Assembly: GCA_903859715.1 (NCBI GenBank)
Contig: CAIONS010000009.1
Span: forward strand, 62,001-126,000
Origin: an uncultured Opitutia bacterium
GTDB lineage: Bacteria; Verrucomicrobiota; Verrucomicrobiia; Opitutales; Opitutaceae
Direction: 5' to 3'
DNA: 64,000 nucleotides
Part shown: one piece after another, positions 1 to 8,768 of the stretch
How positions within the stretch are numbered: the stretch's first letter is position 1
Layout of the letters: the number at the start of each line of letters is the position of its first letter
Position numbers and translations under genes: made by a program
Notes under the pieces: generated by a model
The model's input: only the letters and a program-made list of their open reading frames with translations
What the model was told of the DNA's origin: nothing
The model's database searches: none

Positions 1-1
1 C

Positions 2-328
2 GGCGGGACGGAGGTCATCCCCGGATCCCATCTTTTCGGCCGGCCCTGCCCGACGGATCTCACGGGCACGGGAGTGGAATCCAAGGTGCGCTACAACCTG
101 GGGCCGGCGGGCAGCGTCGTGCTCTTCAACAACCAGGTCTGGCACCGCGGCGGCCCGAACCAGACGGACCGGGTGCGCTATATCACGCAGGTCACGTACG
201 CGCGGCGGATCATCGGCCACAAATATTATCCGTTCATGAACTACCAGATGCCGGAGCACGTGTACCGCGACGCGCCGCCGCGGCTGAAGCGACTGCTCGG
301 GTTTCTCGAGCACGGCGCGTACGGGTGA
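2..328 (+). CDS. Phytanoyl-CoA dioxygenase (PhyH) family protein, C-terminal part
   Basis: The reading frame is open from the window edge, so the N-terminus lies outside; the GTG at 74 is an internal valine, not a start. The visible part begins with a GTEVIPGSH motif, typical of the region between the metal-binding HxD and the distal His of Fe(II)/2-oxoglutarate dioxygenases. It continues with VWHRGGPNQTDRVRY, which carries the likely distal iron ligand His and the Arg that binds 2-oxoglutarate. PhyH-like proteins hydroxylate small or lipid-like substrates; the substrate here cannot be told. The two PhyH paralogues at 59.6-61.3 kb carry the related IVPGSH motif but resemble each other more than this one. 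Confidence 0.8.
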   Translation, partial: GGTEVIPGSHLFGRPCPTDLTGTGVESKVRYNLGPAGSVVLFNNQVWHRGGPNQTDRVRYITQVTYARRIIGHKYYPFMNYQMPEHVYRDAPPRLKRLLGFLEHGAYG

Positions 329-503
329 GACGGAAGGTTGGGCTTTAACCGCAAAGGCCGTCAAGAGCGCGAAGGAAAAGCTGGGGCATGATTTTCTCCC
401 ATTCAGGCCAAGCGTGCATGGTGGCTTTGGGTGCAATGGTCATGAAGCACGGCCCCAGGTTTTTGGTCTGTGCGGACAGCCTTAAAATCGGCTACTGAGA
501 GGT

Positions 504-1100
504 GTGAGCCGGAAATTCCATTTTATCACGCATCCAAACGTGGTCATCAGTCAGGATGTGCCGGTTCCCCGATGGCCGCTCTCCGAAACCGGACGGTGGA
601 GAATGCGCGCCCTGTTGAGCCAACCGTGGATCAGCAGTGTCACTTCCATTTATTGCAGTACGGAACAGAAGGCGATCGATGGTGCCGTGATTCTGGCTGA
701 TCATCTGTCGCTGGAATACACCCGAGTCGAGGCTCTGGGGGAAAATGATCGCACTTCGACCGGATTTCTCCCGCCGGATAAATTTGAGGCAACGGCAGAT
801 GCGTTTTTCGCCAATCCCGATGCTTCGGTGCTTGGCTGGGAACGCGCCATTGATGCACAGGCTCGAATTGTTCGGGCGGTCACTGACATCGCCAAGGCGG
901 ACAAAACCGCGGGCTCAGTCGCCATCGTGTCTCACGGGGCGGTTGGCGCGCTGCTCTATTGTCATCTTACCGGGCAGGCTATTTCGCGCCGTTGGGATCA
1001 GCCCGGAAATGGGGGCGGAAATTATTATACGTTCACCCTGCCGTCAGGTGAGGTCCACTCGGGCTGGAAAGCCGGTGATGTCCCGACTCCGCATGCCTGA
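504..1100 (+). CDS. Histidine phosphatase superfamily protein
   Basis: 198 residues. The N-terminus FHFITHPNVVI stands where canonical members have the RHG active-site motif, so the catalytic His is kept but the preceding Arg is Thr. The second half has SHGAVGALL, matching the second conserved His. A segment CSTEQKAIDGA corresponds to the usual region with a phosphate-binding basic residue. This looks like the divergent branch with a [ST]HP motif, whose substrates are poorly known. The start is GTG at 504, preceded by GAGAGG. The end overlaps the start of the following acetyltransferase gene, suggesting translational coupling. Confidence 0.75.
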   Translation: MSRKFHFITHPNVVISQDVPVPRWPLSETGRWRMRALLSQPWISSVTSIYCSTEQKAIDGAVILADHLSLEYTRVEALGENDRTSTGFLPPDKFEATADAFFANPDASVLGWERAIDAQARIVRAVTDIAKADKTAGSVAIVSHGAVGALLYCHLTGQAISRRWDQPGNGGGNYYTFTLPSGEVHSGWKAGDVPTPHA

Positions 1101-1671
1101 ACGCGCGGATATTGTGTTTCGGACACTGACTCGGGCGGAGTTTCCCGCCCTGCAACGGTGGCTTAATACACCACATGTGTACGAATGGTGGGGTCGGCAG
1201 GCGGGGCGTGGGGCGCTGGGCGGTGCCGGCCCGGATGCGGCGACTAAGGAGCAGGTCGAGGCGAAGTACGGACCGGAGGTTGATGGGCTCGGCGTGACGC
1301 ATCGCTTCATCATCGACTTCGAAGGCGCGCCTATCGGTTTGATTCAATGGTATCGTCTGCGCGATTTTCCAGACTACGCGCGGGCCGTGGGCGAAGATCC
1401 GGCCGCGAGTGCGGGCTTGGATCTCCTGATCGGGGAGCCCTCGGCTTTGGGTCGCGGTTTGGGTTCTGGAGCGCTGGACAAATTTGTGACTGACGTGGTT
1501 TTCGCCGAGAGCAGAGTGACCCGTGTGGTTGCCGGCCCGGCGGCGAGCAATGCACGGTCCATCCGTGTCTTTGAGAAGGCAGGCTTCCGCCGGATCCGAG
1601 ATGCGATGGTGCCGGGTGAACCGGTGCCCGCGGCGGTGATGGTGCGGCTGAAGAACAAACCCAACCTATGA
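1078..1671 (+). CDS. GNAT family N-acetyltransferase, AAC(6')-like
   Basis: 197 residues from the ATG at 1078; a second ATG at 1093 (MPERADIVFRTL) is an equally good start. The protein begins FRTLTRAEFPALQRWLNTPHVYEWW, the pattern of the Acetyltransf_8/aminoglycoside 6'-N-acetyltransferase-like group. The acetyl-CoA binding region is GEPSALGRGLGSGAL, followed by AASNARSIRVFEKAGFRRI, a typical GNAT motif A/B arrangement. It overlaps the upstream phosphatase gene by 23 bp and the convergent membrane-protein gene by 6 bp. Family membership does not prove antibiotic modification; many relatives acetylate siderophores or unknown amines. Confidence 0.85.
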   Translation: MSRLRMPERADIVFRTLTRAEFPALQRWLNTPHVYEWWGRQAGRGALGGAGPDAATKEQVEAKYGPEVDGLGVTHRFIIDFEGAPIGLIQWYRLRDFPDYARAVGEDPAASAGLDLLIGEPSALGRGLGSGALDKFVTDVVFAESRVTRVVAGPAASNARSIRVFEKAGFRRIRDAMVPGEPVPAAVMVRLKNKPNL

Positions 1672-3081
1672 CTTGGTCAATCGGGCGAGGAGCGTGAGGC
1701 GGGCGCCTTCAACCTTCCAGTAGGTTTCGATCATTCTGGTGGGAGGTGAAAACATGAGGCTCGCGAGGTAGCTGCCGACGTAGTTCTTGAAGCGGGGTTG
1801 GGCCAGGTTCTTGAAATAAGTCTGCTGAATCCGGTCGATCCCGGCCAAGTCCCGCCGGGCTGCGGCTTCCTGCACGTTGGCGGTATATTCGCCGATTAGA
1901 TTCATGGTATGCCGGGGGTTGTAGACAAACGGCCCGGTGACGTTGAGTACCAAGCGCAGGATTTTATGTGAACCTTGGAACGGGATAAAATTTCCCAAGG
2001 ATTGATTGTCGCTGGCTCCGAATTCCAAGGTGTATTCGATCATGGCGAGGTGCCGGACTCCGGCTTCGCTGCCGATGCCCATGGTCAGAGCGGCAGTCAG
2101 CCGGCTGCGCATGGCGGGAGACACCGGAGTCGTATCGAGCACAAAGGCGGCGGTTCTCAGGGCGCTCTGCTGCATGACGCGGGCGATCATGGCCCGAACC
2201 AAAGTGCGGGCCGAAGGCTCCAACTTGCGGCTGACCTCGAGCAGCGGCAGCAGGGTGGCGATCGCCTCGTCTCCCCGTCCGTCGAGCGCCTGCAGACCGG
2301 CCATCTCACAGGCATGCTGTGTATAGGAGCGAGGCGCACTGAAGGTCATGATCTCGGCATCATAGCGAGCAGGCATCAAGTCGCCGATGTGGTCGAAGTG
2401 ATTGAGTTCTTCGATCCAAGCCCGCACGGGGGCCAGGTCGGCCCAATCCAGCTCGATGGCCGAGCGGCGACGGCGCAACCAGGCCGCCCAGGCTGCCGGT
2501 TGGTCAACATCGACAAAGCGGTCGGAGCGAGGCGCGTCCTGAAAAAGACGATCGGGCGCACGGAAATTCCGTCCCAGTGGATGGTTTTTCCCGTACCGCA
2601 TGAGTGCCTGATAGCTCGCCTCTGCCTCCGGAAAAGTGGGTGAGAGTTGATCGATTGTGACCGGATAATTGTAAATGGGATCGTCGGCCACGAGGTAAGC
2701 CAGCACCGCAGCCAGCACGAGAGCTCCACCCGCCAGCCGCTGCCACGAGCGAATCCGCCACAGGATGTAGCCCACGATGAAGGGCACGCTGGCCATCAGG
2801 ATGAGGATGAATCCCAGATTGCTGTCCTGACGGTACCGGTATGACTCGGCCATCAGGCTGAAAACATCCGACGAATCATAGGTCATGCCGAGCAAGCCGG
2901 CCAACGAGAGGTCGCCGCTCATCAGGCGGTTGCAGAACTCCAAGGACTGCGGACACAGCGGCAGCAAGATCAGATCGACCACCAATGAAAATCCGATCGT
3001 CAGCCCCAACAGGGTGGCCGAACGCAGCAGCCATGTATCAAGACGGTGGCTCGGTGGGAATGCGAGGGTCGGGCTGCTCAT
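1666..3081 (-). CDS. Membrane protein of unknown function in PadR operon
   Basis: 471 residues from the ATG at 3081, whose ATGA overlaps the stop of the upstream gene. The N-terminal third holds hydrophobic segments (about residues 20-45, 95-115 and 120-140), and the remainder is a soluble domain rich in helices and Arg/Ala. I recognise no catalytic motif. Relatives in Verrucomicrobiota and Acidobacteriota are usually annotated hypothetical. The tight coupling to a PadR regulator and a permease-prefix-like membrane protein suggests that all three form one regulated membrane system. Function unknown. Confidence 0.7.
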   Translation of the reverse strand: MSSPTLAFPPSHRLDTWLLRSATLLGLTIGFSLVVDLILLPLCPQSLEFCNRLMSGDLSLAGLLGMTYDSSDVFSLMAESYRYRQDSNLGFILILMASVPFIVGYILWRIRSWQRLAGGALVLAAVLAYLVADDPIYNYPVTIDQLSPTFPEAEASYQALMRYGKNHPLGRNFRAPDRLFQDAPRSDRFVDVDQPAAWAAWLRRRRSAIELDWADLAPVRAWIEELNHFDHIGDLMPARYDAEIMTFSAPRSYTQHACEMAGLQALDGRGDEAIATLLPLLEVSRKLEPSARTLVRAMIARVMQQSALRTAAFVLDTTPVSPAMRSRLTAALTMGIGSEAGVRHLAMIEYTLEFGASDNQSLGNFIPFQGSHKILRLVLNVTGPFVYNPRHTMNLIGEYTANVQEAAARRDLAGIDRIQQTYFKNLAQPRFKNYVGSYLASLMFSPPTRMIETYWKVEGARLTLLARLTKS

Positions 3082-3671
3082 GGGCTCGGAAGTTCCGGCA
3101 GAGCTCTTCGCCGCATGATGATCGCGGCGAGCACCGCAGCGCCCAAAAAATACGGAAAACCAAGCTCCAGCACGGGCAGGTGAAAATTGAAACAGTAGTT
3201 CCAAACGAGCACGAAGCCCAGACGTCCTGCATAGGCGGCAAGCGTCAGGCTGAGACAGGCGGCCAATTCGCGTCCGCTGGCGCGCCGGGCGACCCACAGG
3301 CCAACTCCAAAAGGGATGAGTAATTTCTCAGCCATCAGCACGAACACCATCGCGACCAGCTTGAAGGCACTCGGGTAATAATAGCCGTTGGGAAAAAGTG
3401 TCTTCACCAGCCACGGCAGACCTATCCCGTTGTAGATGGAATCAATCACTACCACGAAGGCCAATCCGCGCAGGGCGAGAGCGGTGAGGTTCGGAGCGTT
3501 GGTCGTGAATTGTCGCCAGAGAAACGCGAGCGCCGCGCGCACTACGTTGGCCCAGAACCAAAGATCTCCGCGCACCGGCGCGTCTTCCATCAAGTCTCCC
3601 ACGATCGGCGACGCGCGTTCCGGCGTCATCACCAAGGTCAGGATCCGCTCCGCCATGACCGATTTATGCAT
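3078..3671 (-). CDS. Small membrane protein with permease-prefix-like N-terminus
   Basis: 197 residues. The first 45 residues (AERILTLVMTPERASPIVGDLMED, then a Trp-rich segment leading into the first helix) resemble the permease prefix domain found in front of PadR-linked MacB-type ABC permeases: a short helical domain with a GDL[ML]E core. Here it is followed by about four predicted transmembrane helices and no ABC permease domain. The start overlaps the PadR stop by 8 bp and the end shares ATGA with the next gene, so the three are translationally coupled. The similarity is by eye. Confidence 0.65.
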   Translation of the reverse strand: MHKSVMAERILTLVMTPERASPIVGDLMEDAPVRGDLWFWANVVRAALAFLWRQFTTNAPNLTALALRGLAFVVVIDSIYNGIGLPWLVKTLFPNGYYYPSAFKLVAMVFVLMAEKLLIPFGVGLWVARRASGRELAACLSLTLAAYAGRLGFVLVWNYCFNFHLPVLELGFPYFLGAAVLAAIIMRRRALPELPSP

Positions 3672-3999
3672 GAGCGGATCCGGGAAGTTGCAGGCCCTTG
3701 AGCAATTTTTGGAAAGAGCGCTGCGCCCGGCTGATGGCCTCCAGACCCTTGGCCGTGACCTTGACGTAGCGTTTCGAGCGGCCGCCGCGCTCCGGGGTGG
3801 CCTCGCCTAGCTTGGATGTGATCAGGCCCTTGGCCTCCATCCGGTCCAAGGTCGTATAAAGTGCGCCGGGCGTCGGCTCCCGATCCGTCTGGGCGGCGAT
3901 TTCATTCCGGATCGTGACTCCGTAGGCGGTGTCTCCGAGCCGAAGGATGGCCAGAAGCACGACCTGCTCGAATTCACCGAGGAACAGCGGGGTTGGCAT
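3664..3999 (-). CDS. PadR family transcriptional regulator
   Basis: 111 residues, the normal length for short PadR-s proteins without a long C-terminal coiled coil. It shows FLGEFEQVVLLAILRLGDTAYGV, the PTPGALYTTLDRMEAKGLI recognition helix region and the RYVKVTAKGLEAI wing, the classic PadR winged helix. PadR proteins are usually repressors of the operon they head, responding to small molecules or envelope stress. It is first in a three-gene minus-strand operon with two membrane proteins, so autoregulation from the 4000-4060 region is likely. The AT-rich stretch just upstream (about 4000-4022) is the probable promoter/operator area; I cannot identify a clear palindrome. Confidence 0.92.
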   Translation of the reverse strand: MPTPLFLGEFEQVVLLAILRLGDTAYGVTIRNEIAAQTDREPTPGALYTTLDRMEAKGLITSKLGEATPERGGRSKRYVKVTAKGLEAISRAQRSFQKLLKGLQLPGSAHA

Positions 4000-4067
4000 T
4001 AGAACTACATAGTAGTATTAATGCGGATTTCCCGTCAACTAAATCTCATCGCGCGACGCGTCTGCGC

Positions 4068-4097
4068 AAAAAAAGACCCAGCCGCAGGGCTGGGTCT
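4068..4097 (-). terminator. Rho-independent terminator of rng operon
   Basis: Perfect 10-bp stem, AGACCCAGCC at 4074-4083 and its complement at 4088-4097, with a 4-nt loop. On the minus strand it is followed by seven T (the A run 4068-4074). It lies about 75 bp beyond the rng stop. Confidence 0.9.
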
Positions 4098-4126
4098 GGA
4101 AGACAGAATATGGGGCTGAATGAAAA

Positions 4127-4152
4127 GGCGGGGTCAGCGACCCCGCCCTACA
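4127..4152. repeat. 26-bp intergenic repeat, copy 1
   Basis: A hairpin-forming element with GGCGGGGTC and GACCCCGCC arms around AGC, followed by CTACA. An identical 26-bp copy sits at 25111-25136. Both copies lie at the 3' end of a minus-strand gene. Confidence 0.8.
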
Positions 4153-4169
4153 TTGAGATGCAGATCGGA

Positions 4170-5918
4170 TCAGCGGTATTCTTCGCCGGTGACGGCGTTG
4201 ATGATCTTGAAGTTCTCGACGTGGTAGTTGAGGTCGGCGCGGAACGCCAACTTCACCCCGAAGAGTTTCTCGACGCGGACCAGCAGCTCGGCGTCCTCGC
4301 TGCGGAGGCGTTCGAGGATGCTCGGGTGGACGAGCACTCGCAGGCTGTACTCCTTGCCATCGTTGCGCAGCTGGAGGCGGCGGGCGATGGAGGAGAGTTT
4401 GCGCTGCAACTCGACCGACATTGTCGTCGCGCTCTTCACGATGCCGCGACCGCGGCAGTACGGACAGTCGGTGTAGAGATTCGACGAGAGCGATTCCTGC
4501 TGGCGCTGACGCGTCATCTGGAGGATGCCGAGGGTCGAGATGGGCAGGATGTGGTTCTTCGCCTTATCCTGGGACATCTCCTCGACCATCTTCTCGTAGA
4601 CGGCGTTGCGGTGGCGGCGCTCCTTCATGTCGATGAAGTCGATGATGAGCAGGCCGCCGAGATTGCGGAGGCGGATCTGGCGCGCGGCCTCGGTGGCGGC
4701 CTCGAGGTTGACGGCGTAGATGACGTTTTTCTCGTCGCCGCCGCGGGACTTGTGGGAGCCGGTGTTGACGTCGATGGAGATGAGGGCCTCGGTCTCGTCG
4801 ATGACGATTTCGCCGCCGGACGGCAGCGGGACCTTGCGGAGGCCGGTCTGCTCGATCTGGCGCTCGATGTTGAAGCGCTCAAAGATCGGGATGCTGTCGT
4901 TGTAGTAGGCGATCTTGCCGGCGGAGCGCTTGGAGATCTGGGCGACGAGCTTCTGCGTGTGAAGGTGGTCCTCCTTGTTGTCGATGAGGACGCGGTCGAC
5001 CTCCTCGGTGAGGAAATCGCGGACGGTGCGCTCGACGAGATCGGGCTCCTGGTAGAGACAGGCGGGCGCGCGGTCGTTCTGCATCTTCGTAGTGATGTCC
5101 TGCCAGGTCTTCAGGAGGATGTGCAGGTCACGGACGAAGTAGCGGGATTTCTTGCCCTCGCCGGCGGTGCGGACGATGACGCCCATGCCCTCGGGAATGG
5201 TGAGCTCGTTGATGAGGGTCTTGAGGCGCTTGCGCTCCTGGGGATCCTCGATCTTGCGGGAGATGCCGCAGCCGTCGCTGAACGGGGTGAGGATGAGGTA
5301 GCGGCCGGGGATCGAAAGATTCGTCGTGGTGCGCGGGCCCTTGGTGCCGATGGGGCCCTTGGTGACCTGGATGACGATGTCGGTGCCGGGCGGATAGAGG
5401 CTGGGGATGTCCTTGACGGTGGGCTCGACACCGCGGGCGGGGGCGTTCTTCTTTTTGTTCACGCGCACGACCTCGACGGAGGAGTCGGCGGCGGCGGGGA
5501 GCATGTCCCAGTAGTGAAGGAAGGCGTTCTTGGTATAGCCGATGTCGACGAAGGCGGCCTTGAGGCCGGGGTCGAGGTTCTTGATGCGGCCCTTGTAGAT
5601 ACCGCCGACCATGCGGTTGTCGGATTCGCGCTCGATCTCGAATTTCTCGAGGCGGCCGTCGACGAGGAGCGCGACGCGCTTCTCGAGGGGCTCGGAGTTG
5701 ATGATGAGCTCGCGGTACGAGCCCTTCTCCTTCTTGAAGACCGCGAGGATCTTCTGGAGCAGCGGGCGCTGCTGGGAACGCTCGGCGGCGCCCGCCTTCA
5801 GTTCGGCGGCGCTGACGGGCTTGGTATCGGCGGCAGCCGGGGGATTGACGAGCTCGGCGTCATATTTTTGGGCGACGTCCGGCGGGGTGCCGGGCGAGGG
5901 TTGCGATGAATCGCTCAT
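4170..5918 (-). CDS. rng: Ribonuclease E/G family endoribonuclease
   Basis: 582 residues. An N-terminal low-complexity stretch of about 60 residues precedes the RNase G/E core. The S1-like region has [24 protein letters not shown]. The catalytic DNase I-like part has [14 protein letters not shown], then [12 protein letters not shown], supplying the two Mg-binding aspartates. Near the C-terminus CPYCRGRG provides the cysteines of the Zn-link used for dimerisation. Length and the lack of a long disordered tail favour RNase G over RNase E. Expected roles are 5'-end-dependent RNA decay and rRNA maturation. It follows rodA on the same strand, a neighbourhood common in bacteria, and ends at a strong terminator. 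Confidence 0.95.
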   Translation of the reverse strand: MSDSSQPSPGTPPDVAQKYDAELVNPPAAADTKPVSAAELKAGAAERSQQRPLLQKILAVFKKEKGSYRELIINSEPLEKRVALLVDGRLEKFEIERESDNRMVGGIYKGRIKNLDPGLKAAFVDIGYTKNAFLHYWDMLPAAADSSVEVVRVNKKKNAPARGVEPTVKDIPSLYPPGTDIVIQVTKGPIGTKGPRTTTNLSIPGRYLILTPFSDGCGISRKIEDPQERKRLKTLINELTIPEGMGVIVRTAGEGKKSRYFVRDLHILLKTWQDITTKMQNDRAPACLYQEPDLVERTVRDFLTEEVDRVLIDNKEDHLHTQKLVAQISKRSAGKIAYYNDSIPIFERFNIERQIEQTGLRKVPLPSGGEIVIDETEALISIDVNTGSHKSRGGDEKNVIYAVNLEAATEAARQIRLRNLGGLLIIDFIDMKERRHRNAVYEKMVEEMSQDKAKNHILPISTLGILQMTRQRQQESLSSNLYTDCPYCRGRGIVKSATTMSVELQRKLSSIARRLQLRNDGKEYSLRVLVHPSILERLRSEDAELLVRVEKLFGVKLAFRADLNYHVENFKIINAVTGEEYR

Positions 5919-6014
5919 GGTGGGTGTCGGGTTGGGTTGTCACGGGGCCCCCGGGTGCGTCCGTTGCGGCGCAGGAAATTCCGGCAGAGCGGTCGATAGC
6001 GCGAAGAAGCGATT

Positions 6015-7265
6015 TCATATGAAATCCTTCCTGAAGCGATAGACGCTCTGGACCAGTCCTTGCAGCAAGCAGCAACTGAGCACAAAGGAGCCACCGTAGC
6101 TGATGAAGGGAAGTGGTATGCCCGTGATGGGCACGAGCCCGATGGTCATGGCGATGTTCACGAACACATGCACCACGAACAGCACCGTGACGCCGATGGC
6201 GAGCAGGGTGCCGAACCGGTCCCGGGCGAGACCCGCGATGCGAATGCCGTTGAACAAAACCAGACCAAACAGGCCGAGAACCGTGAGGCTTCCCAGAAAT
6301 CCTTTTTCCTCGGCGATGACCGAGAAGATAAAATCGTTGTGCGCGACGGAACGGGGCAGGTAGCCGAGCTGGGCCTGCGTGCCCTCGGTCCAGCCCTTGC
6401 CGGTGAGGCCGCCGGAACCGACCGAGATGAGCGACTGGGTCCGGTTCCAGCCCACGCCCATGGGGTCGACTTCCTCGGGCCAGACGAAGCCGACGATGCG
6501 GTTGCGCTGATAGTCGTGCAAGGGCACCCAAGACTGCTGGTCGTATTTGCCCTGATCCCGCAGGAAGGAATACCCATGCTCCTTCATGAAGCTCCGATAG
6601 CTGGCCGTATCCCACGCCACGATGCCCAGAATGAGCAAAAATGCCCCCAAGGCCGCCGCGAAAAACCGCGTCGAGAGCTTTGAGACATAGAGCATGGAAA
6701 AGACCATCGGAGGGAGCACGATCGCCGACTTCAAGTCGGGTTGTTTCATGATCAAGAGCATGGGTATACCCACGGCAAGGGCCAATTTCCCGAGGACGCC
6801 CAGGGACTGGCGGACGGTGCCGATTTCCGAGCGGATGAGGAGACTGGCGGTCATCAGGAGGACGGCGATCTTGGCCGTCTCCGAGGGCTGATAGGTCCCG
6901 AGCGGCCCCAGCGGGATCCAGCGGCTGGCGCCCCACGCTTCCGCGGCAGAGCCGCCGACGCCGGGAATCAGCACGATCACGAGGGGAATCAGGCACAGCG
7001 CATAGAACCAGTGCGTCACGCTCAGCCAGAACCGGTAGTCGACGAGCGATACGCCCACATAGACGCCGGTGCCGAGTCCCAGATAAATGAGCTGCTTGAT
7101 CCAGTAGGCCACACCCACCTCATGCACCGAGAACTGCGCGCTGTAGATGAACGCGATGCCAAACAGGCTCAGGCCGGCCAGGGCCAGCGGCGTCAGCAGG
7201 TCCCAGCGACCGCGCGTCGTCGTCTTGAAGACGCTGATGTAGTCGGTGGGCGAGGGAAGATTCAC
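6015..7265 (-). CDS. rodA: Rod shape-determining protein RodA (SEDS glycosyltransferase)
   Basis: 416 residues with about ten hydrophobic helices. SEDS signatures are clear: YQPSETAKIAVLL, the large extracellular loop around DYQRNRIVGFVWPEEVDPMG, and the C-terminal GIPLPFISYGGS. RodA polymerises lipid II into glycan strands for lateral wall growth with a class B penicillin-binding protein, so this organism probably elongates as a rod. The start is GTG at 7265, overlapping the stop of the upstream ligase gene as GTGA. The rodA stop lies inside a 16-bp palindrome (GATTTCATATGAAATC), likely coincidental. Confidence 0.93.
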   Translation of the reverse strand: MNLPSPTDYISVFKTTTRGRWDLLTPLALAGLSLFGIAFIYSAQFSVHEVGVAYWIKQLIYLGLGTGVYVGVSLVDYRFWLSVTHWFYALCLIPLVIVLIPGVGGSAAEAWGASRWIPLGPLGTYQPSETAKIAVLLMTASLLIRSEIGTVRQSLGVLGKLALAVGIPMLLIMKQPDLKSAIVLPPMVFSMLYVSKLSTRFFAAALGAFLLILGIVAWDTASYRSFMKEHGYSFLRDQGKYDQQSWVPLHDYQRNRIVGFVWPEEVDPMGVGWNRTQSLISVGSGGLTGKGWTEGTQAQLGYLPRSVAHNDFIFSVIAEEKGFLGSLTVLGLFGLVLFNGIRIAGLARDRFGTLLAIGVTVLFVVHVFVNIAMTIGLVPITGIPLPFISYGGSFVLSCCLLQGLVQSVYRFRKDFI

Positions 7266-8764
7266 GGCGAGGCCGCGACTTCATCCGCCGGTTCGGCCAG
7301 GTGCAAGTCCGCAGGCGCGGACAACGCGGCATCGCCGGCGATTTCCGGCCCTTCCTCCGCGACGCTGCCCGCATTGGCCAGGCCGAGCACGGTCCAGAAA
7401 ACCACGGCGCCCATGGGGCCCTCGAGGACGATGCCAAAGCAGCCGCTGATCCAGAGCACCCAAGCTACGCTGATCAGGCCCAGGTTGTCCAAATGGCCCT
7501 GACGGAAAATCCGGCGCGTCAAAGCGGCCATGCCGGCAGTCACGGTGAGCCAGAGCAGCAGGCCCAGCAGCCCCATGCGGCCGAGCACGGATACGATCAT
7601 GCTATGCGGGCTGCGCGCCGAGAAATCGTCATCGGCCACCAGGCCATAATCCGCCAGGAACCGGGCTGCCATGTCATGGCCGAAGCCGAGCCCAAAGAGG
7701 GGATTGTCCGCGAGGGTTTCATCGATGACGGCATTCCACCAGACCACCCGGAAACGGTTGTTGTCGCCGGGATCGCCGCTCTCGTGGTTGGTGTAGGTGC
7801 CGGTGCCCTGGATATCGGCGATCGAGACCACATGCTCGTAAGTCGAGTAGGCGGCGGTTTCCCGGAGGTTCTTGTTGCCGAGGACGAAAATGAAAACCGC
7901 CACGGTCACCGCGGCACCGACGATGGCGACCTGCGCGGCGGCAATGCGCCACCGCCGGGCGATCAGCCACATCAGGGTCACGACCGCGAGGGCCACGATG
8001 GCGGCGCGGGGTGACGCCGCGGTGCTGGGCAGGAGCAGGCATGCCGCCGCGGGGATGAGCCACCAAGCATGGCGGCTGGTTTCCCAGCGGGTCCACAGCC
8101 AGAAAAACCCGGCCATGAGCAGGGCGGCCAGAAGATCGCTCTTGTAGAAGATCAGCGGTATGTTGCGGAAGGTCAGGTGGAGAAAGAAATCCGGGGCCGC
8201 ATAATCCACGATGGCAACCACCGGCAGGACGAGGAAGGCGGCCGCGAGCGTTCGCCGCAGCAGGCGGACGGAGGCGGGATGCCCGGCGTAGGCCTGCGCG
8301 ATGAAGAAAAATGCGGCATAGTAAACCATCGCAAAATCGCGCAGCGCGAGAAAGCCATGGGCGCGAAGATCAGCGGGCAGCCGGAACGCGCCGACGAGAA
8401 CCCAGGCCAGCAGGCTCAGGTTCAGCCAGTCCCGCCGCACTGCCACGAGCTGTTTGCGGCCGAGCCGGAGCACGAGGGCGGGGGTCGCCACCAGCAAGGT
8501 GGCCTCCGCAGGCAGCAAAGGCAGATCGGAAGTCACGCTGAGCTGGGCAAAACCCCGGTTGCCGACGATGTAGCCGAACAGCACCGCAGCCAGCACCCAG
8601 ACCTCAGGCAAGGGTCCGCGGGACCATTCAATCATCGCCCAGACGAGTACGCCCACCACCACCACGCTGAGCAGAAGGTGCTCGTTGGCGATGCCGGCAC
8701 CCATGATGATCGCGGCGAGCGCCCCGACCAAAACGATGAACAGGACGCGAAAGGAGGGGTTCAT
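7262..8764 (-). CDS. O-antigen ligase / Wzy-type polymerase family membrane protein
   Basis: 500 residues from the ATG at 8764. It has about a dozen predicted transmembrane helices and the Wzy_C pattern: a periplasmic loop with NNRFRVVWWNAVIDETLADNPLFGLGFG, then SPHSMIVSVLGRMGL. This family includes WaaL ligases and Wzy polymerases, which cannot be separated by eye. It acts in the inner membrane on lipid-linked surface glycan. It lies 4 bp after a GT9 glycosyltransferase and is coupled to rodA by a 4-bp overlap. The C-terminal tail of about 35 residues is acidic and probably cytoplasmic. Confidence 0.85.
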   Translation of the reverse strand: MNPSFRVLFIVLVGALAAIIMGAGIANEHLLLSVVVVGVLVWAMIEWSRGPLPEVWVLAAVLFGYIVGNRGFAQLSVTSDLPLLPAEATLLVATPALVLRLGRKQLVAVRRDWLNLSLLAWVLVGAFRLPADLRAHGFLALRDFAMVYYAAFFFIAQAYAGHPASVRLLRRTLAAAFLVLPVVAIVDYAAPDFFLHLTFRNIPLIFYKSDLLAALLMAGFFWLWTRWETSRHAWWLIPAAACLLLPSTAASPRAAIVALAVVTLMWLIARRWRIAAAQVAIVGAAVTVAVFIFVLGNKNLRETAAYSTYEHVVSIADIQGTGTYTNHESGDPGDNNRFRVVWWNAVIDETLADNPLFGLGFGHDMAARFLADYGLVADDDFSARSPHSMIVSVLGRMGLLGLLLWLTVTAGMAALTRRIFRQGHLDNLGLISVAWVLWISGCFGIVLEGPMGAVVFWTVLGLANAGSVAEEGPEIAGDAALSAPADLHLAEPADEVAASP

Positions 8765-8768
8765 GAAC

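Noticed and set aside
745-1671. A longer, 308-codon version of the acetyltransferase
   Set aside because: The first 111 codons overlap the histidine phosphatase in another frame and have no GNAT similarity.
1078-1671. Aminoglycoside resistance gene
   Set aside because: The similarity to AAC(6')-like proteins is at family level only; the context is chromosomal housekeeping DNA and no substrate can be inferred.
3993-5909. A 638-codon plus-strand open frame opposite rng
   Set aside because: It is antisense to a gene with complete RNase G motifs; the product is an Asp/Gly/Leu/Val-rich sequence of the kind produced by complementing GC-rich codons.
6009-6024. Palindrome GATTTCATATGAAATC at the rodA stop as an operator
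   Set aside because: It lies over codons of rodA (KDFI-stop) and not near a promoter of a divergent gene; likely coincidence.
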